Positions 7,701 to 16,019 of a DNA stretch of 64,000 bases are shown piece by piece. The first letter of the stretch is position 1; every line of letters begins with the position of its first letter. Source of the DNA: JAXMDT01 sp046348685 (GTDB lineage Bacteria > Pseudomonadota > Alphaproteobacteria > Rickettsiales > UBA998). The notes beneath the pieces are model-generated. The model saw only the letters and a list, made by a program, of their open reading frames with translations, made no database searches and was not told the DNA's origin. The position numbers were made by a program, and so were the translations under genes. The stretch covers positions 19,129 through 83,128 of the forward strand of contig JAXMDT010000009.1 of the NCBI GenBank assembly GCA_046348685.1, read 5' to 3'.

Positions 7701-8444
7701 ATGGATATGTCCCTTGCCCAGCCCCAAAAACGTGCGATTCGACCCGATAGCCCGCGCAAACGGATTAAGGATATGCGTCGCGTCCAGCTTATGGAAGCGG
7801 CAATGATCACCATCGCCGCCCATGGCCTGACCCAAACAACTATTGCTCATGTCTCCGCGGCCGCTGGCATGTCGCGCGGCATCATCAATTTTTATTTCAA
7901 AAGCAAAGAGTCAATGCTCCGCGAGACGCTCGCGCATTTACTGCAAACCGAACAGGAAGCAGTTGAGGCCGCCCTGCAAAAATCTGGCGATAAACCCGTC
8001 CGCGAAAAATTATCGCTCGTTACGGAAACGTTATGTTCATCTAAACTGTATAGCAAAAAGCGCCTGGGCGTCTGGTGTGCATTTGCCGCCCATGCCGCCT
8101 CACATGCACCAACCCGTTATCTTTTCGAGCAGTCACATACGTTGCTACTCAAACAATTAACAGCCCTTTGCCGCGAATCTGGCATGGCTACTCCTAATCT
8201 CGCTGCCCAGCATTTACTGACTTTAATTCAAGGCCTGCGCTTTAATATAGCCATGGGTGCAAATAGCCTTGATGTGGAGCAAATTCTTGCTTCGCTGCAT
8301 GTTGATAAGATTGAGGCTGTCAAAGCCGAGCGGCCTAAAATTATTCCGATGGAAAAGCCAATGGCCAAAAAGCAGCCAAAGAAAAAAACACTTATAGAAA
8401 AAGAAGATCCACCGGTTGTCGCCGATTTATTTTCAGCACTTTAA
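7701..8444 (+). CDS. TetR-family transcriptional regulator, BetI-like
   Basis: 247 residues. The helix-turn-helix domain (about 25-75) reads RRVQLMEAAMITIAAHGLTQTTIAHVSAAAGMSRGIINFYFKSK and follows the BetI subgroup pattern (T-I-A-x-V/I-A-x-x-A-G-x-S-x-G-I-I). The ligand domain follows (about 80-200) with GVWCAFAAHAASHAPTRYLFEQ, also BetI-like. Residues 210-247 are a lysine-rich extension (KPMAKKQPKKKT) that BetI lacks. No choline-to-betaine genes are adjacent, so the effector is unknown. It is divergent from queH and may control it or itself through the palindrome just upstream. Confidence 0.88.
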   Translation: MDMSLAQPQKRAIRPDSPRKRIKDMRRVQLMEAAMITIAAHGLTQTTIAHVSAAAGMSRGIINFYFKSKESMLRETLAHLLQTEQEAVEAALQKSGDKPVREKLSLVTETLCSSKLYSKKRLGVWCAFAAHAASHAPTRYLFEQSHTLLLKQLTALCRESGMATPNLAAQHLLTLIQGLRFNIAMGANSLDVEQILASLHVDKIEAVKAERPKIIPMEKPMAKKQPKKKTLIEKEDPPVVADLFSAL

Positions 8445-9203
8445 TTAAGCCGCCATATCAAGGATATTTACCACATTCATGCGGCTGTTTGTCTGACTGT
8501 AAAGCTGGGCAACTTTGGAATATGCGCCGCGTGCAATCGATAAATCGGCTGCCGATGCATCGCCGGGTGCTGTAGCAGCTGCCGCATAAGCATTACTATC
8601 ACGCGCGGCTTTTTGCGGGTCGTTCGTCGGCGTCGTCGAAACGCGCACTTCACCGGATGTCGCATAGAGCTTTCCATCCGGACCTTGCGTTAGTTCATAG
8701 ATCGGCGTACCGGATGTCAGCCCGCCTGCTGCGGTGAAATGCTGATGCTCATGAGCACGCACACCTGCATCCGCAACCTGGAGTTTGTTGATAATGTCGG
8801 AATTATCTTCCTGTAGTCGTGCTAGATCGAACGGGCTGATATTGATTTTCGGCGGCAGGATATCGCCGAAGCTCGGTGTGCGATTACCCCGGTCATTATC
8901 ATTTGCCGGATTACGTTGCTGATTATTCTGTTGAGGTAAACCATATCTCGGATCGTCCACGCCGAGGGATGTTTTGGTGCCGCTGATGCGCTTGGTAGTG
9001 GTTATTGTAGCACTGGTCGCATACATTTGACCATCAGGGCCGATGGTATATTCAAGATCGGTGACCGCGCCGCCCTGAGCAGCGGCTTTGCGCTGCATCT
9101 GGGTACGGATATCGCTATCGGCAGCACGCATTTTGAGCGCTTCCGCGTATAACGAGGAAGCCATCAACATGCAATTCAGCCCAATATCTCCGACAGAACT
9201 CAT
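8445..9203 (-). CDS. SprA-related putative metalloprotease
   Basis: 252 residues. The C-terminal half carries a zinc-type HExxH motif in VRAHEHQHFTAAGG (about residues 148-161), followed by a repeated pattern YELTQGPDGKLYATSGEVRV that resembles an earlier copy (DLEYTIGPDGQMYATSATI, about 48-66). This matches the SprA-related family (also named after CJM1_0395), a putative metalloprotease family of unknown substrate. The middle is Asn/Gln/Pro-rich (QQNNQQRNPANDNDRGN). No clear signal peptide is seen; the N-terminus (MSSVGDIGLNCMLMASSLYAEAL) is a weakly hydrophobic helix. It converges on the TetR gene with no gap. Confidence 0.78.
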   Translation of the reverse strand: MSSVGDIGLNCMLMASSLYAEALKMRAADSDIRTQMQRKAAAQGGAVTDLEYTIGPDGQMYATSATITTTKRISGTKTSLGVDDPRYGLPQQNNQQRNPANDNDRGNRTPSFGDILPPKINISPFDLARLQEDNSDIINKLQVADAGVRAHEHQHFTAAGGLTSGTPIYELTQGPDGKLYATSGEVRVSTTPTNDPQKAARDSNAYAAAATAPGDASAADLSIARGAYSKVAQLYSQTNSRMNVVNILDMAA

Positions 9204-9324
9204 TTCACCTCTTCACCCTGCTGGGCAAATACCTAGTGCTTGTTAACCTACACAGGCCACAACCTATTTGGTTGTATATTATGAGTATATGTAAAACTTA
9301 GTGGCTTCACAACAATTATTAATA

Positions 9325-9356
9325 AAAATCCGGCGGGAGCTTTGCTCGCCGCCGGA
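9325..9356 (-). terminator. Rho-independent terminator of the Bax-inhibitor gene
   Basis: The GC-rich hairpin (9330-9355, CCGGCGGGAG / CTCGCCGCCGG with one bulge, loop CTTTG) lies just past the stop at 9384. On the minus strand it is followed by ATTTTTATTAAT. Nothing else is seen in 9204-9383 apart from AT-rich sequence upstream of the SprA-like gene. Confidence 0.75.
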
Positions 9357-9383
9357 AATCAATACTTTGATGATCAATAAGAA

Positions 9384-10112
9384 TTATCGTCTGTCACCAA
9401 ATAAGCGTAGAAGCATGATAAACAGATTGATGAAATCAAGATAAAGGTTTAACGCACCCATAATCGCAGCGTTGCCTGCCGCACCCATTGCGTAGTACGT
9501 CGATTTAATGCGTTGCGTATCATAAGCCGTCAATCCTGTAAAAAGCAATACACCGATCACAGAGATTGCAAATTGCAAACCGCTGCTATGCAGAAATATA
9601 TTTACAATCGAGGCAATGAAAATACCGAGCACGCCCATCATTAAAAACGAGCCCCAACCCGTCAGATCTTTCTTTGTGGAATACCCGTAGAGGCTCATGG
9701 CTCCAAATGTACCGGCGGTAATGAAGAATACACGCGCAATGCTCTCGCCTGTGTAAATGGCAAAAACGTAAAACAGCGATAGCCCCATCAACACTGAAAA
9801 TATCCAGAAAGATGCCTGCGCAGCCGTTTTTGACAAAGTATGCAGACGGGCACCTAGGAAGAAAACCATACCTAAAGGCGCAAACATAATAATCCAGGCT
9901 AAAGGCGAAACACTCATGCCACCCTGATCATTGACCGTAAACATCAATTTTAAGAATGCCTCTGATGTTCCCGCAACGTAAGATACCAGTCCCGTCAGCA
10001 CGAGGGCGCTGGCCATATAGTTATAAACCTGGAGCATGTAGGCGCGCAGGCCAGCGTCGAATTCGACGGCTTGCGTCTGAGCTCCAACCCCTTGTTTAAT
10101 AAATGGATTCAT
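9384..10112 (-). CDS. Bax inhibitor-1 / YccA family membrane protein
   Basis: 242 residues from the ATG at 10112 (MNPFIKQGVGAQTQAVEFD), which has AGGAG 9 bases upstream; an in-frame start 13 codons earlier lacks this. Seven hydrophobic segments span the protein (for example MASALVLTGLVSYVAG, SPLAWIIMFAPLGMVFFLGA, IMGALNLYLDFINLFIMLLRLFG). The C-terminal ALNLYLDFINLFIMLLRLFG is the family signature and includes the pH-sensing aspartate. Members are calcium-leak channels or modulators of membrane proteases in the inner membrane. It occupies the position before rpmI where infC is often found; infC is not in this window. Confidence 0.93.
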   Translation of the reverse strand: MNPFIKQGVGAQTQAVEFDAGLRAYMLQVYNYMASALVLTGLVSYVAGTSEAFLKLMFTVNDQGGMSVSPLAWIIMFAPLGMVFFLGARLHTLSKTAAQASFWIFSVLMGLSLFYVFAIYTGESIARVFFITAGTFGAMSLYGYSTKKDLTGWGSFLMMGVLGIFIASIVNIFLHSSGLQFAISVIGVLLFTGLTAYDTQRIKSTYYAMGAAGNAAIMGALNLYLDFINLFIMLLRLFGDRR

Positions 10113-10316
10113 TTCAAATAACTCCTTCAATAGACGCGACCAACGCGTCATGCATATTATATTGTGTTTATCGCTGATATTTCAAGTGAAACCGGACATC
10201 GTCCATTCATATCTGATCTGCTTGCATTAAATACACATTTCGGCTAGAAGGCTTCCTCCCTACCCGCGGGCGATGGCATTGCCTTGCCGGTATTAATCTC
10301 AATTATGGAGCTTAAA

Positions 10317-10520
10317 ATGCCAAAGATGAAGACCAAATCAGGCGCTAAAAAGCGCTTTTCCTTTACGGCTACGGGCAAAGTTAAGTCCGCCCAAGCCGGC
10401 AAACGCCACGGCATGCGCCGCCGATCCAAAGAATTCATCCGTGATGCCCGCGGCACCACGACCTTGAAAGACATGGACGCTAAAGTCGTCAAAAAATCAT
10501 TCATGCCCTACGGCGGTTAA
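10317..10520 (+). CDS. rpmI: 50S ribosomal protein L35
   Basis: 67 residues from the ATG at 10317 (MPKMKTKSGAKKRFSFTATG), preceded by ATGGAG. The very basic composition, KTKSGAKKRF start and GKRHGMRRRSKEFIRDARGTTTL are diagnostic for L35. It lies 11 bases upstream of rplT, and the two are surely co-transcribed. The 204 bases upstream back to the Bax-inhibitor gene hold the promoter; no attenuator hairpin stands out. Confidence 0.98.
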   Translation: MPKMKTKSGAKKRFSFTATGKVKSAQAGKRHGMRRRSKEFIRDARGTTTLKDMDAKVVKKSFMPYGG

Positions 10521-10531
10521 GGAGAACAATC

Positions 10532-10900
10532 ATGGCACACGTAAAACGTGGAGTGACCGGCAGCGCCCGTCACAAAAAAGTAGTCAAAATGGCAAAAGGC
10601 TATCGCGGTCGTGCAGGTTCCTGCTTCCGCGTCGCTATCGAGAAAGTGGAAAAAGGCCTGCGTTATTCGTACCGCGACCGCCGCGCCAAGAAGCGCAACT
10701 TCCGCTCGCTCTGGATTCAGCGTATCAATGCTGGCGCGCGTGAACACGGCCTCACCTACTCGCAGCTGATCGGCGGCCTGAACAAGGCCGGCATCACGCT
10801 CGATCGCAAGTCGCTTTCCGAACTCGCGATCCACGATCAGGTGACCTTTGCTGAACTCGCAAAGCAAGCCAAAGCTGCTATGGAAAAAGCGGCTGCGTAA
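10532..10900 (+). CDS. rplT: 50S ribosomal protein L20
   Basis: 122 residues. The N-terminal basic extension MAHVKRGVTGSARHKKVVK, the YRGRAGSCFRVAIEKVEKGLRYSYRDRR segment and WIQRINAGAREHGLTYSQLIGGL are standard for L20, an early 23S rRNA assembly protein. AAGGAG lies 8 bases before the ATG. Together with rpmI, pheS and pheT it forms the usual translation cluster; a dispersed palindrome fills the gap to pheS. Confidence 0.98.
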   Translation: MAHVKRGVTGSARHKKVVKMAKGYRGRAGSCFRVAIEKVEKGLRYSYRDRRAKKRNFRSLWIQRINAGAREHGLTYSQLIGGLNKAGITLDRKSLSELAIHDQVTFAELAKQAKAAMEKAAA

Positions 10901-10905
10901 TTAAC

Positions 10906-10963
10906 GTCATCCTAAGGAGCGCAGCGACGAAGGATCCAGATTCTTCGCTGCGCTCAGAATGAC
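10906..10963. repeat. Dispersed palindromic repeat between rplT and pheS
   Basis: An imperfect palindrome of about 58 bases. The left arm begins GTCATCCTAAGGAGCGCAGC; the right arm ends TTCGCTGCGCTCAGAATGAC. Both arms read the same outward-facing GTCAT(C/T)CT...AGCGCAGCGA...GAAGGAT/GAAGAAT. Palindromes of this GTCATTCTGAGCG type are interspersed in many bacterial genomes. It supplies the first of two possible pheS start codons (10959) and could fold into an RNA hairpin in the mRNA. Confidence 0.8.
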
Positions 10964-12065
10964 TTCTATGCTCAATAGCGCTGAAAAAATCTCGCAGATA
11001 GAGAAAGCCGGCTCTTTAAAGGAGCTGGACGATCTGCGCGTTTCACTTCTGGGTAAAAGCGGCGAGATCACGCAGGCGCTGAAAGAACTTGGCAAGATCG
11101 CCCCCGAAGAGCGGAAAGAGCGCGGCCAGGTATTGAACCAGCTGCGCGAGCATTTCACACAGGCCATTGAATCCCGCAAAGTGGCTCTCGAATCAGCAGA
11201 AGAAGCGGAAAAGCTGGCCAGTGAGAAAATCGATGTCTCGCTACCCCCGCGCCCCTCTTTCAAAGGCAGCATCCATCCTATTACGCAGACGATGGACGAG
11301 ATCATTGCCATCCTGCGCGGCATGGGCTTTGGCGTACGCACCGGCCCCCTCATCGAAGATGATTTCCATAATTTCTCAGCGCTGAATATCCCGGAATCAC
11401 ATCCGGCGCGCCAGATGCACGATACGTTTTATGTAAATGGTGAGGTTTCAGGTTCCAGGTTTCAGGTTTCAGAAGAAAAGAAAGAAAAATCTACCGACAC
11501 CCGACACCCGGCACCCGGTGCCTACGTCCTGCGCACGCACACGTCACCTGTGCAAATCCGCACGATGATGAGCGAGAAGCCGCCGATACGCATCATTGCG
11601 CCCGGCTCGACGTTCCGCAGCGATTCTGACCAAACGCATACGCCGATGTTCCATCAGGTCGAAGGCCTGCTCATCGACAAGAACATTCATATGGGTCATC
11701 TCAAAGGCTGCCTAGAGGAATTCCTCCGCAAATTCTTTGATATCGATGATCTGCCGATTCGCTTCCGCCCCAGCTTTTTCCCGTTCACAGAGCCATCCGC
11801 CGAAGTCGATATCGGCTGCGAGCGCACGGCGACGTCTGTCAAGGTCGGCAAAGGTTCCGGCTGGCTGGAAGTCCTTGGCTGCGGCATGGTACATCCGAAT
11901 GTCCTTAAAAACTGCAACCTCGATCCTAAGGAGTGGCAAGGTTTTGCCTTCGGCATGGGCGTCGAGCGTCTTGCCATGCTGAAGTATAATATTCCGGATT
12001 TGCGTACCTTCTTTGAATCCGACCTGCGCTGGCTGAACTATTACGGCTTTAGCCCGATTAGCTGA
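10959..12065 (+). CDS. pheS: Phenylalanine-tRNA ligase alpha subunit
   Basis: 368 residues from the ATG at 10959; the ATG at 10968 (MLNSAEKIS) is as plausible because the first lies inside a repeat. It charges tRNA-Phe as an alpha2-beta2 enzyme with PheT. Visible are the N-terminal coiled coil (about 5-90), PRPSFKGSIHPITQTMDEI, the class II motif 1 region MGFGVRTGPLIEDDFHNF, motif 2 (FRSDSDQTHTPMFHQVEG) and motif 3 (GFAFGMGVERLAMLKYNIPDLR). About 26 residues between DTFYV and VLRTHTSPVQ (roughly 160-186) are foreign to the family and derive from a heptamer repeat; the reading frame is kept. pheT starts 7 bases downstream. Confidence 0.97.
   Translation: MTSMLNSAEKISQIEKAGSLKELDDLRVSLLGKSGEITQALKELGKIAPEERKERGQVLNQLREHFTQAIESRKVALESAEEAEKLASEKIDVSLPPRPSFKGSIHPITQTMDEIIAILRGMGFGVRTGPLIEDDFHNFSALNIPESHPARQMHDTFYVNGEVSGSRFQVSEEKKEKSTDTRHPAPGAYVLRTHTSPVQIRTMMSEKPPIRIIAPGSTFRSDSDQTHTPMFHQVEGLLIDKNIHMGHLKGCLEEFLRKFFDIDDLPIRFRPSFFPFTEPSAEVDIGCERTATSVKVGKGSGWLEVLGCGMVHPNVLKNCNLDPKEWQGFAFGMGVERLAMLKYNIPDLRTFFESDLRWLNYYGFSPIS
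11442..11521 (+). repeat. Repeat-derived in-frame insertion inside pheS
   Basis: Four near-perfect AGGTTTC heptamers (11443-11470) are followed by an A-rich spacer and then three heptamers of the ACCCGAC/ACCCGGC type (about 11494-11517). The segment encodes residues of low complexity (VSGSRFQVSEEKKEKSTDTR...). Phe-tRNA ligase alpha chains normally pass from DTFY almost directly to LRTHTSP here. The tandem-heptamer arms look like an intergenic dispersed repeat that landed in the gene. Confidence 0.78.
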
Positions 12066-12072
12066 GAACATC

Positions 12073-14439
12073 ATGAAATTTACCCTCTCCTGGCTCAAAG
12101 AATTTTTGGATACGAACGCAAGCGTTGCGGAGATTTCTGCGAAGCTGACGGCGCTTGGGCTGGAAGTGGAATCAGTTGAGGATAAATCCGAGACCTTGAA
12201 AGCCTTTACCGTGGCGGAAATCCTGGCCGCGGAGAAGCATCCCGATGCCGATCGCCTTCGCGTGTGCCAGGTGCTGACCCATGCCGGAGAGCGCCAGATC
12301 GTCTGCGGCGCGCCGAATGCGCGGGCGGGTATCAAAGTCATTCTCGCCGATATCGGCGTCACTATTCCAAATGGTAATTTCGTTATCAAGAAATCCAAAA
12401 TCCGCGGCGTGGAAAGCAATGGCATGCTGTGCTCCGCTGCAGAATTGGGTTTGGGCGAGAACAGCGATGGCATTGTGGAATTGCCTGCAAATGCAAAAGT
12501 GGGCGATTCCATCGTCAGCGTGCTTGGCCTTGATGACCCGCTCTTCGATATCGCCATCACCCCGAACCGTGGCGATTGCCTCGGCGTTTATGGTATTGCG
12601 CGTGACCTCGCGGCTTCCGGCATCGGCACACTGAAACCCTATACTACCAAAGCCGTCAAAGGTTCTGGCACGGCAGGACGCGGCATCCTGCTTAAAACAG
12701 ACAATTGCAGAATGTTCGTTGGCCGCCTGATTTCCGGCGTCAAAAATGGTCCCAGCCCCGAATGGCTGCAAAAGAAATTGAAGGCCGTTGGCCTGCGCCC
12801 GATTTCGGCACTAGTCGATATCACCAATTACATGACGATAGCATTTGGACGCCCGTTGCACGTGTATGATGCGGATAAACTGAATGGCGACATCATCGTG
12901 CGCCACTCCAATGGCGGCGAATCGCTGAAAGCGCTCAACGATAAAACCTATATCCTTGCGCCTGGCCTCTGCGTGATTGCCGATGAAAAAAACACGCTCG
13001 GCCTCGGCGGTGTGGTCGGTGGCACGGAAAGCGGCTGCACCGAAGAGACAAAAAATGTTTTTCTGGAAGCGGCTTGGTTTGAACCGGCGGCGATTGCCAA
13101 AACCGGCCGCGCCCTGCAGATCGATTCCGATGCACGCTACCGTTTCGAACGCACAGTTGACCCTGAATTTGTGATACCAGGCGCCGAGATTGCCACGCAG
13201 ATGATCCTCGATCTTTGCGGCGGGGCGGCTTCCGAGCTGGTCGTTGCTGGCACACCACCAAAACTAAACAAACTTATTTCCTTCTCGCCGGACAGCGTGG
13301 CGCATATCGGCGGCGTGAAGCAGGATGAGGCGACGACGCAAACCATCCTTGAGCATCTCGGCTTTGCGATTGAAAAGAGAAATGGCGTTTGGGATATATT
13401 GCCTCCGTCGTGGCGGCCAGAAATGTCGCATGAAGCCGATCTTGTCGAAGAAGTGCTGCGTGTGCGCGGCTATGATGCGATTCCGAATACCCCACTACCG
13501 CACACCGCTGCACCCTTGCACGACGATGCGGCCATGAAAGAGCGTTCGCTTCGCCGTCTGCTCGCTGCACGCGGACTTTCCGAGTGCCATCATTTTGCGT
13601 TCGTACCGCGTGAACATGCCGAGAGATTTGCTGGAGGACAGGCACTCATCACCGTTGCCAATCCGATCAACGCCGAGATGGACACGATGCGTCCTTCCCT
13701 GCTCCCGGCGCTGCTTTCCGCCACCAAGCGTAATATGGATCGCGGGACATTTTCGCTGTCGCTCTTTGAATTAGGGTCAACCTTCTTTGGCCTTAACCCA
13801 GAAGCGCAACCGACCTATGCTGCCGGCATTCGCAGCGGCAATGCGCCGCAATCTTGGGAAGGAAAACCGCGTGCGCTCGATTGCTTCGACGCGAAGGCCG
13901 ATCTTTATGCCGCGCTGGATGCCATGGGCATAGACGGCGAGAAATTAAAAATTTCAGCGGCTGCTGAATGGTATCATCCGGGCAAATCGGCGAGCCTTGG
14001 ATTCGCGCCAAATAAACCGGTGGCGCAGTTTGGTGCGATTCACCCTGCTATTTTGCGCTTGTTTGGCATTGATCAGGAAGCGGTGGCGTTCGAAATCAAT
14101 CTTTCTGCATTGCCCGAGAAAAAGAAAAAAGCCCCGGAAGCGATCAAGCTTTCCGATTTCCAATCCTCCGTACGCGACTTTGCGTTCATTGTCGATACGA
14201 CGGTTGCTGCCGGTGAATTGCTCGCCGCCATTAAAAAAACCGAGCAAGGCCTGATCCGTGAGGTGACCTTATTCGACGTTTATCAGGGCAAAGGCATCCC
14301 GGAGGATAAGAAATCCCTGGCGATTTCAGTGACCCTGCAGGCAGACGACCGGACGTTAAGTGAGGCAGATCTAAGTCAAGCCTCTGATAAAATTATTAAA
14401 ATCGCCAAAGAGCAATTTAAGGCCGAACTCCGCGCCTAG
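12073..14439 (+). CDS. pheT: Phenylalanine-tRNA ligase beta subunit
   Basis: 788 residues, full family length. Domains in order: N-terminal B1 (MKFTLSWLKEFLDT), tRNA-binding OB fold with VAEILAAEKHPDADRLRVCQV (about 46-66), B3/B4 editing region (about 210-390: GRPLHVYDADKL, LGGVVGGTESG, ARYRFERTVDP), B5, core B6/B7 (PHEADLVEEVLRVRGYDAIP type motif) and the C-terminal anticodon-binding FDX-ACB domain (SVRDFAFIVDTTVAAGELL). The editing domain removes Tyr mischarged on tRNA-Phe. It is directly downstream of pheS in the same operon. Confidence 0.98.
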   Translation: MKFTLSWLKEFLDTNASVAEISAKLTALGLEVESVEDKSETLKAFTVAEILAAEKHPDADRLRVCQVLTHAGERQIVCGAPNARAGIKVILADIGVTIPNGNFVIKKSKIRGVESNGMLCSAAELGLGENSDGIVELPANAKVGDSIVSVLGLDDPLFDIAITPNRGDCLGVYGIARDLAASGIGTLKPYTTKAVKGSGTAGRGILLKTDNCRMFVGRLISGVKNGPSPEWLQKKLKAVGLRPISALVDITNYMTIAFGRPLHVYDADKLNGDIIVRHSNGGESLKALNDKTYILAPGLCVIADEKNTLGLGGVVGGTESGCTEETKNVFLEAAWFEPAAIAKTGRALQIDSDARYRFERTVDPEFVIPGAEIATQMILDLCGGAASELVVAGTPPKLNKLISFSPDSVAHIGGVKQDEATTQTILEHLGFAIEKRNGVWDILPPSWRPEMSHEADLVEEVLRVRGYDAIPNTPLPHTAAPLHDDAAMKERSLRRLLAARGLSECHHFAFVPREHAERFAGGQALITVANPINAEMDTMRPSLLPALLSATKRNMDRGTFSLSLFELGSTFFGLNPEAQPTYAAGIRSGNAPQSWEGKPRALDCFDAKADLYAALDAMGIDGEKLKISAAAEWYHPGKSASLGFAPNKPVAQFGAIHPAILRLFGIDQEAVAFEINLSALPEKKKKAPEAIKLSDFQSSVRDFAFIVDTTVAAGELLAAIKKTEQGLIREVTLFDVYQGKGIPEDKKSLAISVTLQADDRTLSEADLSQASDKIIKIAKEQFKAELRA

Positions 14440-14496
14440 TCATATTATTGTCATATTATTCCGCTAGTTTGCTCCAAACAAAAAGAAGAGCACTCT

Positions 14497-14931
14497 ATGC
14501 CAGACAATTATCTTGTACCAAATAAGCAGCAACTGCGCGCGATTCAATGCGCGATAGATACTTTTGGCTCTGCTGACCAGCCGTCAAATTTCATACGTCC
14601 TTTCGATCTCAATCATATTCAAACAGATGATGTCTCTTTACGGGCCATTCGCAGCGCGATGTATGGGTTAGGCTTGATTCCAGCGATCTCCAACGAGCCC
14701 CATGATCCAGATAATGCCAACGGCAAAATGCTGATTGCAGCGGTGAAGGAATTTCAACGTCAGCATGACATTACACCGGATGGAGTTGTCGGCAACAATA
14801 CGCTCACGGAATTGCGTCCTACACTCGCTATTTACAGCCACGAAGTAACGCCCGACGAAGAGTTGCCGCCGCCGTTACCATGGTGGAGTTATAAAACGGC
14901 GGACATCACCAAGGATAAAACACGTGTTTGA
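14497..14931 (+). CDS. Peptidoglycan-binding domain protein
   Basis: 144 residues. Residues about 75-110 (GKMLIAAVKEFQRQHDITPDGVVGNNTLTEL) are a PG_binding_1 repeat with its F-Q-x-x-x-x-L-x-x-D-G-x-x-G pattern. No signal peptide is visible, so either export is by an unrecognised route or it is cytoplasmic/phage-like. The C-terminus is Pro/Trp-rich (ELPPPLPWWSYKT). AAGAG precedes the ATG. The stop is 13 bases before the next ORF, which may be in the same transcript. Just upstream, GTCATATTATT is repeated nearly in tandem (14439-14462). Confidence 0.75.
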   Translation: MPDNYLVPNKQQLRAIQCAIDTFGSADQPSNFIRPFDLNHIQTDDVSLRAIRSAMYGLGLIPAISNEPHDPDNANGKMLIAAVKEFQRQHDITPDGVVGNNTLTELRPTLAIYSHEVTPDEELPPPLPWWSYKTADITKDKTRV

Positions 14932-14944
14932 TTAGGAGATAATC

Positions 14945-15325
14945 ATGGTTACCGAGGCAGAAAAAAGGCTCTCTACGAGCGAAGAATTCGATCTTTTTAA
15001 AATCGCCATTGCTGCAAGGATCGCAGTAGGCAAAGAGGGTATTGGCGAAGATTTTATTTCGTCTGCGACTGAGGCAGTTATTAATGACGTCGTTGAGAGA
15101 GCAACCGGGGCGGCCGTTCGTTCCGGAAACTATATTACTGAAAACACCCTAAAAACATTCTTTGATACGTCTTACAAAGTAAAACATACGGATCGAGGCG
15201 CTCATCATTACGGAAAAGCCCTGACTATTTTAACTGAAGTTTTTAGAGAAGTGGCAACACCTGAGACAGGAATTACAGATATTATGGCTCTTTCGCCTGA
15301 ACGCAGCGTCCACCTTGGTGGCTAA
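14945..15325 (+). CDS. Hypothetical protein
   Basis: 126 residues, mostly predicted helix, no membrane segment, no signal. It has a good ribosome site (AGGAG, 7 bases from ATG) and follows the peptidoglycan-binding gene closely, suggesting an operon. Features of note are an Ala-rich helix (IAIAARIAVGKEGIGED) and a conserved-looking HTDRGAHHYGKALTILTEVFREV stretch with three histidines. No family is recognised. Confidence 0.6.
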   Translation: MVTEAEKRLSTSEEFDLFKIAIAARIAVGKEGIGEDFISSATEAVINDVVERATGAAVRSGNYITENTLKTFFDTSYKVKHTDRGAHHYGKALTILTEVFREVATPETGITDIMALSPERSVHLGG

Positions 15326-15483
15326 GACTTAACCGGCTGCTTCATCCACTCGTCGTTATCAGTACCCATGATTTCATGCAGCAGTTCGGTATGACCCGCT
15401 TGTTGCATTTTGAGCAGAACGTTCTTGCTGATCGCTTGGATGCTGACGCTGCTATAAGTGGTCGGGAAATAGGTGGGCTGCAT
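15322..15483 (-). CDS. Small hypothetical protein (53 aa)
   Basis: Open frame from ATG at 15483 to TAG at 15322: MQPTYFPTTYSSVSIQAISK, then a Lys/Gln helix and the acidic GTDNDEWMKQ end. AGGAG lies 7 bases before the ATG. It ends overlapping the convergent hypothetical gene by 4 bases. The amphipathic helix and the strong ribosome site make it likely real. Unknown function. Confidence 0.6.
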   Translation of the reverse strand: MQPTYFPTTYSSVSIQAISKNVLLKMQQAGHTELLHEIMGTDNDEWMKQPVKS

Positions 15484-15712
15484 GTAAGACTCCTGTCACG
15501 GGTAGAAAAGTGAAGTGTGTTTACTATACCAATCACCTCTTAACGTGCCGTAAAAGCATCCTTTAATTTAGGTTAATTTTATTAAGGCTAGATTTTTATT
15601 CTTAAATTTGATAAGCTTACAAAAATAAAATTTCTTGCCGCATTTTAAATGCACGGATGGGTTGTGCTGTCCGTTTTACGTAAAATTAGATGTATGAAAG
15701 TAGGATAATCCT

Positions 15713-15895
15713 ATGAAAAACTTTTTTTTGATGACCTTTCTTACTTTTTTCCTGATTGCATTCCTTGCTAGCGGTGCGGCGGTACAGACATTACCTTGGC
15801 GCGATCAACTTTCCTTCTTTGCGAATCAGTCGCTTTTTTACATTCAGCAAACCACCCAGCCTTTCTTCGATTGGCTGCACGACGTCGCTAACTAG
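15713..15895 (+). CDS. Small membrane-anchored protein (60 aa)
   Basis: Residues 4-24 (FFLMTFLTFFLIAFLASGAAV) form one hydrophobic helix with a basic N-terminus (MKN), then 35 residues rich in aromatics and Gln (SFFANQSLFYIQQTTQPFFDWL). This is a signal anchor or uncleaved signal peptide. GTAGGA lies about 7 bases before the ATG. The gap 15484-15712 is AT-rich and shows no other gene. Unknown function. Confidence 0.55.
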   Translation: MKNFFLMTFLTFFLIAFLASGAAVQTLPWRDQLSFFANQSLFYIQQTTQPFFDWLHDVAN

Positions 15896-15945
15896 CCGCT
15901 ATTGACCATTCCAATTCTCCCGTTAGAGTGCGGCGTTGATCTCGT

Positions 15946-16019
15946 GCGGGTGTAGTTCAATGGTAGAACGGCAGCTTCCCAAGCTGCATACGAGGGTTCG
16001 ATTCCCTTCACCCGCTCCA
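15946..16019 (+). tRNA. tRNA-Gly (anticodon CCC)
   Basis: The acceptor GCGGGTG pairs with CACCCGC; the anticodon stem GCAGC/GCTGC holds loop TTCCCAA, anticodon CCC (reads GGG). The T-arm is AGGGTTCGATTCCCT, discriminator T, CCA encoded at 16017-16019. It stands alone, followed by its trailing module. Confidence 0.97.

Noticed and set aside
11712..12560. 282-residue minus-strand frame
   Set aside because: It runs across the pheS/pheT junction on the opposite strand; both sense genes are certain.
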